Shown: piece by piece, positions 34,205-46,000 of the stretch
Layout of the letters: every line of letters begins with the position of its first letter
Position numbering within the stretch: the first letter of the stretch is position 1
Assembly: GCF_910594005.1 (NCBI RefSeq)
Contig: NC_057825.1
Span: 46,345,037 to 46,409,036, forward strand
Direction: 5' to 3'
Source: Cervus elaphus
Lineage: Eukaryota > Chordata > Mammalia > Artiodactyla > Cervidae
Length of the DNA stretch: 64,000 nt
Notes under the pieces: generated by a model
Told to the model about the DNA's origin: nothing
Databases searched by the model: none
What the model saw: the letters and a program-made list of their open reading frames with translations, nothing else
Position numbers and translations under genes: made by a program

Positions 34205-34837
34205 GAAAGTAAAAAATCCATAAGCAGCTAGGAAAAGTGTTAATGCACAAATTAACTGGAAATAAATACAGATTTTCAACCTGGCTTAGAGATAAAAAAT
34301 TGTCTCAAAGGACTGCATTGATTATCTTCATCATATCAATAATGTATGTAAGTGAGGCTATGTGGCCTCCTGGGCATATCTAAGGAGAGAGCTCTATCAA
34401 GCAGGAGGGGGAGTGAGGCAGAAAATGACTGGGGTAGCTGCCTGGGAATCCAAGTTCAGTGAGGTGTGAGACTCTGGCAGTGAGGTGCTCAGTGCTTACC
34501 AATGAGGAATGCAACCCCTAATGACTGGGTCTCCACAGAGTCACATTCAGAAGTTCTCATATTCTTCCTTCACACAGATAATTTTCCCTGAGCAATTTAA
34601 AGCCTTCGAGAAAAGCCTGGTATGTTAGAAACCAATCTCCTTAATGAAAATTCAAACAGGTTTTTATGCTTCCTGACAATGCGGTTTCTACATTTTTCAC
34701 AGATCAGATCAGATACATTCTGCAAGTACATATCTGCACCAGTCCACAATAGAACATACACTCTTTCTTTACATGAAGAGATCCTGTGAGCTCTTCAATA
34801 GGCCAAGGAATCTGTGAAGTTAATGAAAGATCTAGAT
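34205..34837. other. Unassigned DNA
   Basis: No gene or recognised repeat was seen. Confidence 0.5.
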
Positions 34838-35142
34838 GAATGCTATTCAATAAAAATACAATGAGAGACATACATGTGAGCCACATATGGAATTTTAAAT
34901 TTTCCATCAGTCTTATTGAACAATTTTTTAAATTGAAATTAAAGTCATATTTTACTTAAGCTAATATAGCTAAACTATTATATTTCACAATGCAATTAGT
35001 AGAAAATTGGATGTTTTACATTTTTTCATATTAAGTTTTTGAACTCCATTGTGTATTTTTTCCATTACAGCACCTCTCAAGTCAGACTGGCCATATTTCA
35101 AATGCTCACTAGCCTTATGTCTAGGACTATAGTATGTGCTAA
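34838..35142. repeat. Ancient DNA-transposon-like relic (probably hAT type)
   Basis: GAATGCTATTCAATAAAAAT, GTGAGCCACATATGGAATTT and TTTTTTCATATTAAGTTTTTG followed by ACAGCACCTCTCAAGTCAGA are the pieces of a common mammalian repeat whose ends read CTGTCCAAT. I recall it as a hAT-type miniature element but cannot name the family. Confidence 0.5.
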
Positions 35143-35264
35143 CCCAATTCTTGGTTCTAGACTCAGAAGAACATGGTGTGAATATACAGTTTACCTTTGA
35201 TAATGCAGAAGAGGGGGCTGTTAGGGGTACTGACATTCTATGCAGTCAAAAATCATGTGTAATT

Positions 35265-35420
35265 TATAGTTGACTTTCTGCATATGTTTCTCAGTAACTG
35301 AAAATTCAAGCAACCATGAATCATGTAGTGCTGCAGCACATGTTTAGTGGGGGAAAAAAAAAAAAAAAACCTACCTCCTACCTGTAAGTGGACCCAGGCA
35401 GTGCAGTTCAAATCTACTTA
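35265..35420. mobile_element. Tigger-like miniature DNA transposon
   Basis: TATAGTTGACTTTCTGCATA, ATTCAAGCAACCATGAATCA, an A run at 35352-35368 and AAGTGGACCCAGGCAGTGC appear in the order of a Tigger-derived non-autonomous element. No transposase remains. Confidence 0.65.
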
Positions 35421-35443
35421 ATTGAAGAATAGGTAAGAAAATA

Positions 35444-36166
35444 ACATCATAGTTATTTGTTCAAAAAACAGCCTGAGTGGCTAAGGAATACAGGTGGCTC
35501 TATATCTTTTCATCCTTTAAATTGTATACTATATCTTAATATTATTCAAAAATAAAATCATACTCTTAAATTAAATCACTGTGTCATATTCCATACTCCA
35601 CCACCACCGTCCCTCAATGCTGTATTTGCTTCTATTGCTCTAATTCTTTTTGGAGTTTTTCTCCATTATTTCCTTAAAGTTAGTTTTATCATTGTCTTAC
35701 TTTCCATTTGTTCAAAAATTGAATACATTTATACACTTTAACAAACACCATATAATGGAAAACAGATTGGAATTCCCTTAGGCATTGTAAGTATGTTTAG
35801 AAATAGAAAGGTTTTAATTTTCTTATTTGACTCTAACCCAGAGGAAATCATTGTGTATAAAGGCTTTCTAAAGTACTCATTATTTTCTTGTATTCAGGTT
35901 TATTAGTTTAAAATTTTGAAACAAGAAGACATTTATCTCAGTAATGCTTTCATGAAGTCTTACCCAATTGGGTACCTTAAGAGGATAAGCATGTAGACAG
36001 GATGTGTGTAAAACTTAACCAACATCTGGAAAAATGCAAAGAAGAAACTAAGACTGAGGTGTAACTCAGATTTCTCTGCTTAAAGTCATTCATGGAGGTC
36101 CAGGCTTCATGACCTTTCTTCACTTCTATTCCTTTTGTGAATTTCCAAAGGAATTCCAAAGGGTGT
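35444..36166. other. Unassigned AT-rich DNA
   Basis: No gene or recognised repeat was seen. Confidence 0.55.
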
Positions 36167-36179
36167 CCAATTTGGGCTT

Positions 36180-36480
36180 GAAAGTGAAAGTGTAAGTCGT
36201 TCAGTTGTGTCTGAGTCTTTGTGACCGCATGGAATTCTCCAGGCCAGAATACTGGAGTGGGTAGCCGTTCCCTTCTCCAGGGGATCTTCCCAACCCAAGG
36301 ATGGAACCCAGGTCTCCTGCATTGCAGGCGGATTCTTTACCACCTGAGCCACAAGGGAAGCCCAAGAATACTTGAGCAGGTAGCCTATCACTTCTCCAGT
36401 AGATCTTCCCAACCTAGGAGTCAAACTGGGGTCTCCTGCATCGCATGTAGATTCTTTACCAACTGAGCTATCAGAGATGC
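36180..36480 (-). mobile_element. Dimeric Bov-tA SINE with perfect 13-bp TSD
   Basis: Antisense dimer: tail AAAGTGAAAGTGTAAGTCG at the left, tRNA-derived head AACTGAGCTATCAGAGATGC at the right, unit junction near 36365. CCAATTTGGGCTT is duplicated perfectly at 36167-36179 and 36481-36493. Confidence 0.92.
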
Positions 36481-36701
36481 CCAATTTGGGCTTAGAAAGA
36501 CACTTAACTGGTATGGTATCCTTATGGACATCATGTGGGGCTGCTGTTTGATCCCACCAGAGGCCAAAGAGCACCACTGTGTTAAGAGCACTTACTTGCT
36601 TACTCTGGAGCCTCATTGCCCAGGTACGCCATACACGTGACCTGGAACCTTGGACATAACTCCTCACTTTTTGTATCTTAGTTTATTCATACCCAGAATA
36701 G

Positions 36702-36822
36702 GAAAGTGAAGTTGCTCAGTCATGTCCAACTCATTGCCACCCCATGGACTGTAGCCTACCAGGTTCCTCCATCCAAGAGATTTTCCAGGCAAGAATACTG
36801 GAGTGGGTTGCCATTTCCTTCT
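36702..36822 (+). mobile_element. Bov-A SINE monomer
   Basis: GAAAGTGAAGTTGCTCAGTC to TTGCCATTTCCTTCTCCAG, a single Bov-A unit. CCAGAATAG at 36693-36701 and 36823-36831 is a likely 9-bp target duplication. Confidence 0.85.
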
Positions 36823-36914
36823 CCAGAATAGAAATAGAAATTACATATTAAGGACTCGCTGTGTGATTTAAATGAGGAAATTCATGAGACATATGTATAA
36901 TAATAAGTAACTCA

Positions 36915-37042
36915 GTGCTGCTAAGTCACGTCAATCGTGTCTGACTCTTGTGCGGCCCCATAGACGGCAGCTCACCAGGCTCCCCCATCCCTGGGATTCT
37001 CCAGGCAAGAACACTGGAGTGGGTTGCCATTCCCTTCTCCAA
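36915..37042 (+). mobile_element. Bov-A2 SINE monomer
   Basis: GTGCTGCTAAGTCACGTCAA to GTGGGTTGCCATTCCCTTCTC. AGTAACTCA before and AGTAATTCA after it may be the target duplication. Confidence 0.83.
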
Positions 37043-37125
37043 TAGTAATTCAATAGGTCCTAATTATTCATTATTTTTCTCCTATTCAACCTTCATCTTT
37101 TTTTTTTTTTTCCACTCTAACATTT

Positions 37126-37350
37126 GCGCTTTCTCTATGGCTCAGTGGTAAAGAATCTGCCTGCAAAGCAGGAGCTGCAGAAGCTGCAGGTCTGAGCCCT
37201 AGGTTGGGAAGATCTCCTGGAGGAGGAAATGATAACCCACTCTAGTATTTTTTCCTGGGAAAAAAATCCCATGGACAGAGGAACCTTTAGGGCTACAGTT
37301 CACGGGATCACAAAGAGTTGGACATGACTGAGCAACTAAGTACAATCATG
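37126..37350 (+). mobile_element. Bov-tA SINE
   Basis: GCGCTTTCTCTATGGCTCAG opens it and ACTGAGCAACTAAGTACAA closes it. The anticodon-arm region carries a short CTGCAGAAGCTGCAG expansion near 37175. Confidence 0.85.
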
Positions 37351-37552
37351 AGCACTCTATTATCCCTGTCTTCAAATTTTTACAGAGGTGACTCCTTAAC
37401 ACTCCTAAGGCTCACAGAGGACCTCTTCCCCTTTAGTAGCAATACTGAGCTTTTAGGGAAAGAGGTGCTGAAGATTAGTGCTATGTTCTGCAGTTGTCAA
37501 TATGCTATGATTGTGTTGTCTACAGATGAGGGGAAGATGCTCCCTGCCCACA

Positions 37553-37670
37553 CTTTGTTTCTTTTTTGGCTTTGTGGCATGAGAGATCTTAGTTTCCTAT
37601 CCAGGGAATGAACTCATGCACCCTGCATTAGAAAGAGAGAGTCTTAACCACCCGACTGCCAGGGAAGTAG
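37553..37670 (-). mobile_element. CHR-type SINE with perfect TSD
   Basis: TTTTTTGGCTTTGTGGCATG, AGATCTTAGTTTCCTATCC and ACTGCCAGGGAAGTAG are the antisense of a CHR SINE, a tRNA-derived family shared by ruminants, whales and hippos. CCCTGCCCACA is duplicated at 37542-37552 and 37671-37681. Confidence 0.85.
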
Positions 37671-37862
37671 CCCTGCCCACATTTTCTGTAATAGTGTGTT
37701 GCATACGTAAAGGATGCCTACCTTGCTTCTTAAGTCCATAGTCTTGAATGAAGTTACTTCTCTGAATATTTTGTACAGCCCCTAAATTTAAAGATCTGAG
37801 AAATATTAACTCATGTAAATTAATACAAAAAATAAATTGAACCATTTTCTCTCTCTTTAAAG

Positions 37863-38270
37863 TAGTAAGTAGGTAAAGTTGCTCAGTTGTGTCCAACTCT
37901 TTGCAACGCCAGGGACTGTAGCCTACCAGGCTCCTCTGTCCATGGGATTTTCCAGGCAAGAGTACTGAAGTGGGGTGCCATTGCCTTCTCCAGGGGATCT
38001 TCCCAACCCAGGGATCAAACCTGGGTCTCCCTTATTGCAGGCAGACACTTTACCATCTGAGCCACCAGGGAAGCCCATAAAAGTGAAAGTGAAAGTCACT
38101 CAGTCATGTCTGATTCTTTACAATACCATGGAGTCCATGGAATTCTCCAGGCCAGAATACTGGAGTGGGTAGCCTTTCCCTTTTCCAGGGGATCTTCCCA
38201 ACCCAGGGATCAAACCCAGGTTTCCCACATTGCAGGCAGATTCTTTACCAGCTGAGCCACAAGGGAAGCC
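37863..38270 (-). mobile_element. Pair of Bov-tA SINEs sharing one TSD
   Basis: Two full antisense Bov-tA units (about 37863-38076 and 38081-38270) lie head-to-tail. Only the outer ends carry a target duplication, CTCTTTAAAG at 37853-37862 and 38271-38280. Both tRNA-derived heads are well kept. Confidence 0.9.
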
Positions 38271-38280
38271 CTCTTTAAAG

Positions 38281-39364
38281 GCCAAGGCAAATGCAATTTT
38301 TAACCATGAATAACGATACAGAATTCTGCTATTTCTATTACACCTTAAATTAAAAACTCACATACCTTATTTAAAAGCTGAATTTTCATTTCATGATGAG
38401 ACATATTTTTATATTGGTTTTCTAGGTGGAGTATTCCTTTGAGCAAAAAGAGTATATTTAGGGTTAATAGGTTCTGTTCTCATTAAAACTAAAACTCATG
38501 AACGATTTTAGATATCACCTAGGGGAAAACACAGCAAATGCAAACTGCCAACTCATATATATGCATTCTAAAATCTCAATCAAGCACAGTGAAGTCTTGT
38601 CAGGAAAAATAATCATTCTCCTGATTTAAAGAGTGCATTTTTTCTGTCCCTAGTGACAAAGGAAACATTTAATTATTAAAAGCTTATGGTTCACAGTTGA
38701 CATCTAGTTTAATTCATCTCTCCAAATATACTATAAGATATTCTACTTAAGAAAAAACTCAGAACTTTCAGAATGGTTTCACAGAAGGTTAAAATAAATC
38801 ACTATTGTCTCAATATTTTTCAATTATAAACTTTCTAGTTACTAAAATCTAATCAGCATCAATTGGCATGAAAAGCCAAGGAGCTGTAGGATAGTAAAAA
38901 GTGTTCTGAATTGGCTTTATGAAGACTTGTTTCCATTCCTAGCACTTCCATGAAAGCTGTGATGTTAGCAGAGATATATAGCTTTTTTCTCTTTTTAGTT
39001 TCCAGGTAGAACAACTATAGATTTTGCCAAAACATGCTTTATGGTCCGTCATAGAGGCAAACTATTTATTTCTTTTCTTAAATAGCTTTCTGTGCACTTG
39101 ATCCCTCTATAATAAGAAAAAATTTACAAATTACAATTGAACAATTAATAAATGGCCAACCTAAACAATAATAAAATAATTCTAAATGAAAGCACATTTC
39201 ATAAATTCTGGATTTGACAATGCAATGCTAATTAGCAAAGAAAAAAAGCTGATGATAATACACATTGGCATGAACACTGCTGAAGCAAGTGTGTGTATTA
39301 GTAAAAATTTTATGGATTATAACTTGTAAAGATGTATTCAAAGCAGTAAAATTTGCCATTTAAT
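38281..39364. other. Unassigned AT-rich DNA
   Basis: No gene or recognised repeat was seen. Confidence 0.55.
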
Positions 39365-39525
39365 TCAACATTCCACCTTCTAAGAATTTATACTAAGACA
39401 ATAGGCACATTTTCAAAGGTGGTTTACATTTGTAGGTAAGAATATTTAGCATAGCTGTTCAAAAGAGAAAAATATGAAGCATATAAACAAATATTAAAGA
39501 ACAGGTGATTAGTTACATGGATGTT
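39365..39525 (+). repeat. Ancient L1M 3' region fragment
   Basis: TTCCACCTTCTAAGAATTTA and AACAGGTGATTAGTTACATG fit the 3' end of old mammalian L1 ORF2/3' UTR. Confidence 0.5.
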
Positions 39526-39550
39526 GATAGACTCTGCACAGGATAATAAT

Positions 39551-39730
39551 AGTTAGGAAAGTGGTATTTGAAATCAGAGAACCTGTTTCATTTCAGGTCT
39601 CTGAAATTTCATTAACCACTCAGTTTCTGACCCTTTAAAATGGTACTAAAAGTAGTATCTTTATCAGAAAATTTTTATGAGACTAAATAAGACATGATTT
39701 ATATTGTGCCTTGAACTCTTAATTCTCAAT
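39551..39730 (+). repeat. MIR SINE relic
   Basis: The order TCATTAACCACTCAGTTTCT, TTTAAAATGGTACTAAAAG, TGAGACTAAATAAGACATGA and TTGTGCCTTGAACTC follows MIR. Confidence 0.65.
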
Positions 39731-40499
39731 TTTAATATAAGTATACAAGATGAACACTCCTAGGCATCCATTAGCAAAGATGGTGCAAAGTTAGGTCAAC
39801 TGACATAGGAGGTAATTCATAATTAATTGTTGAATTAAAAAAAAAAAACAAAATTAGATAATAGCAGAATAACTTTAAAGTAAAATCCTATTTTAACTGT
39901 AAATAGGAAAGGAGAATGAAAAATCTGCATATAATTTTTAACTTATATAGTCTAACTTTTCTATGATATTCACACATTATTGTTTAGTTTTTTGGAAAGA
40001 AATTTACTTTGCTAAATTATGTGTAAGCCTAAGGTTGAGTAAAATTATGATATTCATGAAATAAAAAAAAATAGAACTTGTAATCACACTTAATTACAAT
40101 GAAATGATGGAAAGATAATATATTTAAGTTCTAATCCAAATTGTATTTATGTAGTTTGAGAAAAAACTTGGGATAGAATCAGACAAATAATAAAATATGC
40201 TTTTTAGATTTTTGGACAACATAAGGATTGTGATAAATCAAATGACTCCAAATTTGGCTATAAATCCATGAAAATTTTAAATACTGTTAAAAATATCTTT
40301 TAATACATTACTGATCTGGTAAAGTCGAGTAGATACCACAAATGAAGAAAGAATGAAAGGAATTATAGAAGTGGGATCTGAAAACCAAGCTGTAGTATTT
40401 ATCTTTGAAGAGGTGACTAGAAAAAAATTCCTTTCATTGCCCATAGGAAGCTTAGCTTCTAAAGAAATAGATCCCTAGAGTACCACTGATGGGGAATTT
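39731..40499. other. Unassigned AT-rich DNA
   Basis: No gene or recognised repeat was seen. Confidence 0.55.
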
Positions 40500-40944
40500 A
40501 AAGGAGGAGAGCTATGAATAGTGCTTCAGTGAACATTGGGGAGCACGTACCTTTCTGAATTACAGTTTTCTCCAAATATATGCCCAGGAGTGGGATTGCT
40601 GGATCATATGGTAGCTCTATTTTTAACTTTTTAAAGGAATTTCCACACTGTTCTGTATAGTGGCTGTACCAGTTGGAAGCAATCTAAATGTCCATCAATA
40701 GATGAACGGTTAAAGAAAATATGGTACGCATATTTAATGGAGTATTACTCAGCTGTAACAAAGAAGGAAGTAATGCCCTTTGTAGTAACATGGATGGACC
40801 TAGAGATTATCATACTAAGTGAAGTAAGTCAGGCAGAAAATGACAGATATCATATGACATCACTTATATGTGAAACTTAGAAAGAAAATATACAAATGAA
40901 CTTACATACAAAACAGATTCACAGATGTAGAAACTTATGGTTAC

Positions 40945-41140
40945 AAAAGTGAAAGTGAAAGTTGCTCAATCGTGTCCCACTCTGCAACCCCATGGACTAT
41001 ACTGTTCATTAAATTCTCCAGGCCAGAATACTGGAGTGGGTAGCTGTTCCCTTTTCCAGGGGATCTTCCCAACCCAGGAATCAAACTGGGGTCTCCTGCA
41101 TTGCAGGCAGATTCTTTACTAACTGAGCTATCAGGGAAGC
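40945..41140 (-). mobile_element. Bov-tA SINE nested in the L1
   Basis: Antisense copy from AAAAGTGAAAGTGAAAGTTG to AACTGAGCTATCAGGGAAGC. ATGGTTAC is duplicated at 40937-40944 and 41141-41148 and matches the uninterrupted L1 sequence at that point. Confidence 0.88.
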
Positions 41141-41161
41141 ATGGTTACCAGAAAGGAATGG

Positions 41162-41392
41162 AAAGACAGTGAAAGTTGTTCAGCTGTGTCCAACTCTTTG
41201 CAACCTCATGGACTATACAATGGACTATATAGTCCCCAGTGGACTATACAGTCCATGGAGTTCTCCAGGCCAGAATTCTGGAGTGGGTAGCTGTTCCCTT
41301 CTCCAGGGATCGTCCCAACCCAGGGATTGAACCCAGGTCTCCCACATTGCAGGCAGATTCTTCACCAGCTGAGCCACCAGGAAGCCCAAAGG
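41162..41392 (-). mobile_element. Second Bov-tA SINE nested in the L1
   Basis: Antisense copy from AGTGAAAGTTGTTCAGCTGT to GAGCCACCAGGAAGCCC. GGAATGG at 41155-41161 and 41393-41399 may be the target duplication. A short tandem expansion of GGACTATA units lies at 41208-41252. Confidence 0.85.
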
Positions 41393-41721
41393 GGAATGGG
41401 TCTGGGAATAAATTAGGAGTTTGGGATTAACATATTCACAATATATATACATGATCAACAAGAACCTACTGTATAGCACAGGGAACTATATCAATATTTT
41501 GCAAAAGAATCTGAATATATATACCCACACACACATATATATAAATATATATATTGCTGAATCACTTTGCTGTACAACTGAAATTAACACAACATTGCAA
41601 ATCAACGATACTCCAATTAAAGGAAAGGTTAAAAAGGTAAATTTAATTTTATGTATATTTTATAATATAAGAATAAATATATTTTCTAAAAGATAAAAAA
41701 TAAAAATAAAGGAGGAGAGCT

Positions 41722-41944
41722 GTATTAATTTGTAAAAATTTGCAGTCAGCTAAAAAGAATTACAATTTATAGACAACATGAAAAAGTTGAAATTTCAAGA
41801 GAGTGCTAATTTAGCTTATAGGAAACACAACTAGGACATAACATAACAAAATATGATAAGGATTTTAATAATTTAGGAAATACAGGTAGGGATAACAATT
41901 ATAAAGAAAGAAAATGGCACAAAAAATGAAAAGGAAAGTGCTTG
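41722..41944. other. Unassigned DNA
   Basis: No gene or recognised repeat was seen. Confidence 0.5.
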
Positions 41945-42335
41945 AAACCAATGTCTATTCACAGGAGAATGGTTAAATAAATTATACTATTTTCTAACAA
42001 TGGCAATTTGGAAAGAAGTAAAAATGAATCAATCCAAGCTTTATGAATTAAAAGGGACATTGTCCAAAGATGACACAGAGCATATTTCAGTGTGGTTTCA
42101 AAAGTGTAAAACTAGAAACACCTGAAACAATGTCATACATTACTTAGAAATACATGTGTAGAATCAGTGTCAGCAAATGCATTTAAACAAGAAATTCAGG
42201 GTGATATAGGAAGACAGGAACTGGAAAGGGAAACATTAAGGTCTTTAACTGCTTACTAATGCTTTTTTTTTTTCTCTCCAGGTCATTAGTAGACATGTTA
42301 CTTTTTATACATTTTGTGTTTCTGAAATATTTCAT
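41945..42335 (+). repeat. Ancient L1M 3' end relic
   Basis: TATTCACAGGAGAATGGTTA and AAATAAATTATACTATTTTC, with a decayed remainder to about 42335, resemble an L1M 3' UTR. Confidence 0.45.
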
Positions 42336-42899
42336 AAGAATAAAATAATAAAAATAATACACTTTTAAAAGATAATTCAGGAGCTAAAAGGTATATCCAA
42401 GAGGAGGGTTACTTAACCTTGGAAAATCTAAATATTCTATTTTTCACTGCTGCCTAATAAAATCTAATTTATACTGTGGAGTTTATACATATATAAGAAA
42501 GAAAGAAAAGGAAGAAGGTAATGATGTGGAGTGGGGTCTATCAATAAGATGTCAAAAACTGTATGAAGGGTCATATTACTTAATATAAACTTCAATAGAA
42601 TATGAATATCACAAAAAAGGCCTAGAAGAGAAATTTTTAGGACTAAAACCATGAACACATATAAATATGGTGTTAAGAAATCCTAATAATGGACTTGTTT
42701 GTCTTACTCTTGACTTCAAAATTAATGTTTCTCTTTGATCATTGTATGTGAAATTTGATGAATTTTATAAAGACAACCTTTTCCCAAGTGTATGAGTACA
42801 CTTATCTTGTTGATACTAGTATTTGACTTGATATATTTATGGTCAGAGTAGAACAGGATTCTACATCTAACTAAAGATAAGCCTGTGATGTAAAATTCC
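42336..42899. other. Unassigned AT-rich DNA
   Basis: A GAAA-rich run lies at 42496-42512. Nothing else was recognised. Confidence 0.5.
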
Positions 42900-43060
42900 T
42901 GTCATCTTATTAACTTTTTATAATACCTTCTCTATTATTAAGAGATTGATGTTTGAATCTCCCATTAAGACAGTGGATTTTAAAATTTCTCTTCACAGAT
43001 GCACCACATTTTAAATCATGTATTTAAAAACTCTAATTAGGTGTATAGTAGTTTGAGAAA
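42900..43060 (-). repeat. Ancient L1M ORF2 relic, antisense
   Basis: TTTGAATCTCCCATTAAGAC and the run to AACTCTAATTAGGTGTATAG fit the antisense of an old L1 ORF2. Confidence 0.45.
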
Positions 43061-46000
43061 TTCTAAGATGCCACAGCTGTGCACAGGTGATTCACAGGTG
43101 CTCATTTAGTAGCCACAGTGAAACTTGAAAGTGCCAAGCAGTACCACTGCTGCCAATCTCAGCTGGAAATTGTCAGAAACTTGGTGTCTTCCTGTGTTTT
43201 CATCAGGAAATCTTACTAGAAAATAACTACTTTACCTTCTTTCACACTTTCAAAATTTTACAAGGATGGGCTTCGCTGATAATCCCTCATCTGGACCCAT
43301 AAATATAAAAGGATACTAGAAAATGTAGGTTCAGGTTTCCAGAAAATATTGCATGTTAAAATTACATTAATGCAATATTTATAATTGATAACACAGCTCT
43401 GTGTACTACCTTGCTTACTCAACACCCACAGAAATTCTGTACTTCACTTAAATATCTAAACACTATATACAAACAATTGTATTCTTTCACCAAACTTAAT
43501 GTAACTACCCATTACACAGCAAAAATGTGCATACCCTTTCTCCCAAAATAATGTGAACAGAAATTCTTGGAAATGATCCTATGTGATAGATAGCTGCAAT
43601 ATTTATTCCAGTTCCAGCTCAGTCATGATCTCCCTATGATGTATCAGTGAAGATAGAGAGGGTTTTGGCTTAGCAACAAATAAACCCCAAATATCAGTAG
43701 CTTAAACAAATGAAAAGTTTACTTCTAAGGCATGGTACATTTCCATGTGTATCAATGAGGTTTTCTGCCCTATGTCTTTCTGACTTTATGACTCAGGCTA
43801 AAAGAGGCAACGTTATCTAGATTGTTTCTAGTCAAAACAGCAAGGAGAAGAGAAAATGAAGAATGGAGCATCATTAAATGCTCAATTCAACAGGTCACTT
43901 CTATCCATATTTGATTGATCAGATCAGGTCTCATGTCCATGCCGAACTCTAAGTGAGGGGAAGCCTGGTCTTCCTGTATTCTTGAATGTAGACAGAAACT
44001 ACAGTACCAATAAAGGACAATAAATTTAGCACAATAATCTGTGAAAGAAAATAAGATTTTTCAAGTGATAATAACCAATGAGGTAAACAAAAAATAATCT
44101 TAGATACTTCCACTCCCAAATACTTCATTACCACATGTTGTTTCATAATTTTAAATATCATAAAGTATGCTTTATTTTCAACAATTATTTTATTTATTAT
44201 TCAGTCAAGATTTGACATATCATTATGAAAGAATGTCGCAAAATGGTTGGCTTTTCCTCCTCCCCTTCTCCTTACTCAACATTTGATTTTATTTTTTCAT
44301 TTCCGTCTCCCTAACATTATTGAGTAGAACTAGAGACATTAACAAATCCAGCTGTCATCAAGCTATTGTGGATGTAAAGCTGTATCTTACCTTAAGATAT
44401 TTTCTATTTTTCAAAGAATATATCCAAAGAATAAGACCAATTGAGCATAGATTAATTTTATATTGGTCTCTTCTAACATTTTAACTGAAATCAGTGATTT
44501 AACAAATGTTCAATTTTATGAAAGAATTTGGTAAGAGTATTAGAAAACCTGAAGAATACATTTGAACATTTAAGTAAAGCTTAGCTATTCAATCCAAAAT
44601 ATAATTTAAAAAGTAGAAAAACAAAGAGGTTTTAACACTTGTCTAGAGGCAAGATAAAGTATAGATATATTCATTGCATGGCTAGAAATGTATCCCATAA
44701 ACTTTTTTATTGTTTCACCTATAGGGACTTGAGAAGTCATGAGAATATTCTTAAAGAAAAACAAGGCTATCATAGTGCTTGTTTTTAAGCAACACAAGTC
44801 TTCAGAAATGAAGTCTTCTAAAGCCTTGCCTTCAGTCATGGTACAAGTTTTCTAGACCTCCTCCCCCCTTCATCTTCCTCCTTTCCCATCATACAACACG
44901 TATCTCCAAATACCTAAGGAAAGAAAGAATATCTTTCACATATTTGGACAAGAAACTTGAATAGAATTTATCTATGAATGTATCAGGTATTTTTCTTACA
45001 AAGAGAACTCTAGGGACAGATATTGAAGGCCTTGGAGAGGAAACAGAAGATACAATAAACTTATCTTTAATGACTTTTTATTTCTTAAAGAGTAAACTGT
45101 TCATTCATACATATGTTTTAGTAAAAGAAGTAGAAAGAAATATAGGTGGACAGGACAAATAGAGCCACCCCCCCCCCAACCATTTTTTTCTATATGAAGA
45201 AAGCTGAACATATTGAAGGCAAAGACAAACGTTCTAAAGGCAGAGATACTTTGAATAGAAGAAAATTAGAACAAACTTTGTTCAGTTTTCTTAAGTATTT
45301 GAAAGGGGTTGAAAAAGAGATGACAGCTTGAAAGAGAATAATCACTTTATCTTCTAAAATGGGAAGAAAGGCTGAGAAGATAAGGTAAAGTGATAAGTAT
45401 GTACAGATAAAAAAGTACAACCAATATGGGATTTCTTGTTAGATGTTTCTGTAAAGCAAGGGATGATACCTTCTGAGAATGATGGGCAAGGTATTCAATA
45501 AAGACAGTACTGTAAAAAGAAAGATACAGTCCCAATTAACTACAGTGAAGAGTCTGCCATGGAAACAATCTTAAATAAATCCAGAATCATAGGTAATAGC
45601 AGCATCTCAACTGAACTTACAGGATCTAAAATTGAATTTGATCATGATTTCATCTCCTTTGCCAGATCATAATGAAACTGAATATCATTGAATGAATGAA
45701 AAATGAGGAAAGTGCCATCTCCCAAAAGTAGTCAGTTTAAGTTCAAAGGAAGAGAATGCTTCCATTTTACTTTCCTTTTCCTAATCTCCTCAAAGAATGC
45801 CAAAGTTAGGGAGGAACTTGGGATCTAATCCTCAATTGTAATATCTTTTATACAATTCTCCTGAGAAATAATATAAAGTTTCCTATCTGGGCCTTGAAGC
45901 TTGAGGACAGTGGGTAGTAGGCAGATTGGGAGGGTCCGAATGGCCTTTATTATTTGAACTCACTGTGCCTCCTCCACTGAGTCCTCTGCTGACATGACAG

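Larger units (their letters stand above)
40514..41707 (+). mobile_element. Composite L1: 5' inversion, two nested SINEs, long tail
   Basis: Bases 40514-40672 are L1 in antisense, 40673-41620 are sense L1 3' UTR (GGAGTATTACTCAGCTGTAA to the AACATTGCAAATCAACG end), and 41630-41707 is extra AT-rich sequence ending in an A-rich tail. A perfect 14-bp duplication AAAGGAGGAGAGCT at 40500-40513 and 41708-41721 encloses everything, so the inversion and the extra tail belong to the one insertion event. Two SINEs inserted later. Confidence 0.88.

Noticed and set aside
37975..38172. Direct repeats suggesting a CRISPR-like or satellite array
   Set aside because: The repeated pieces are the shared parts of two Bov-tA SINEs, with no regular short spacer.
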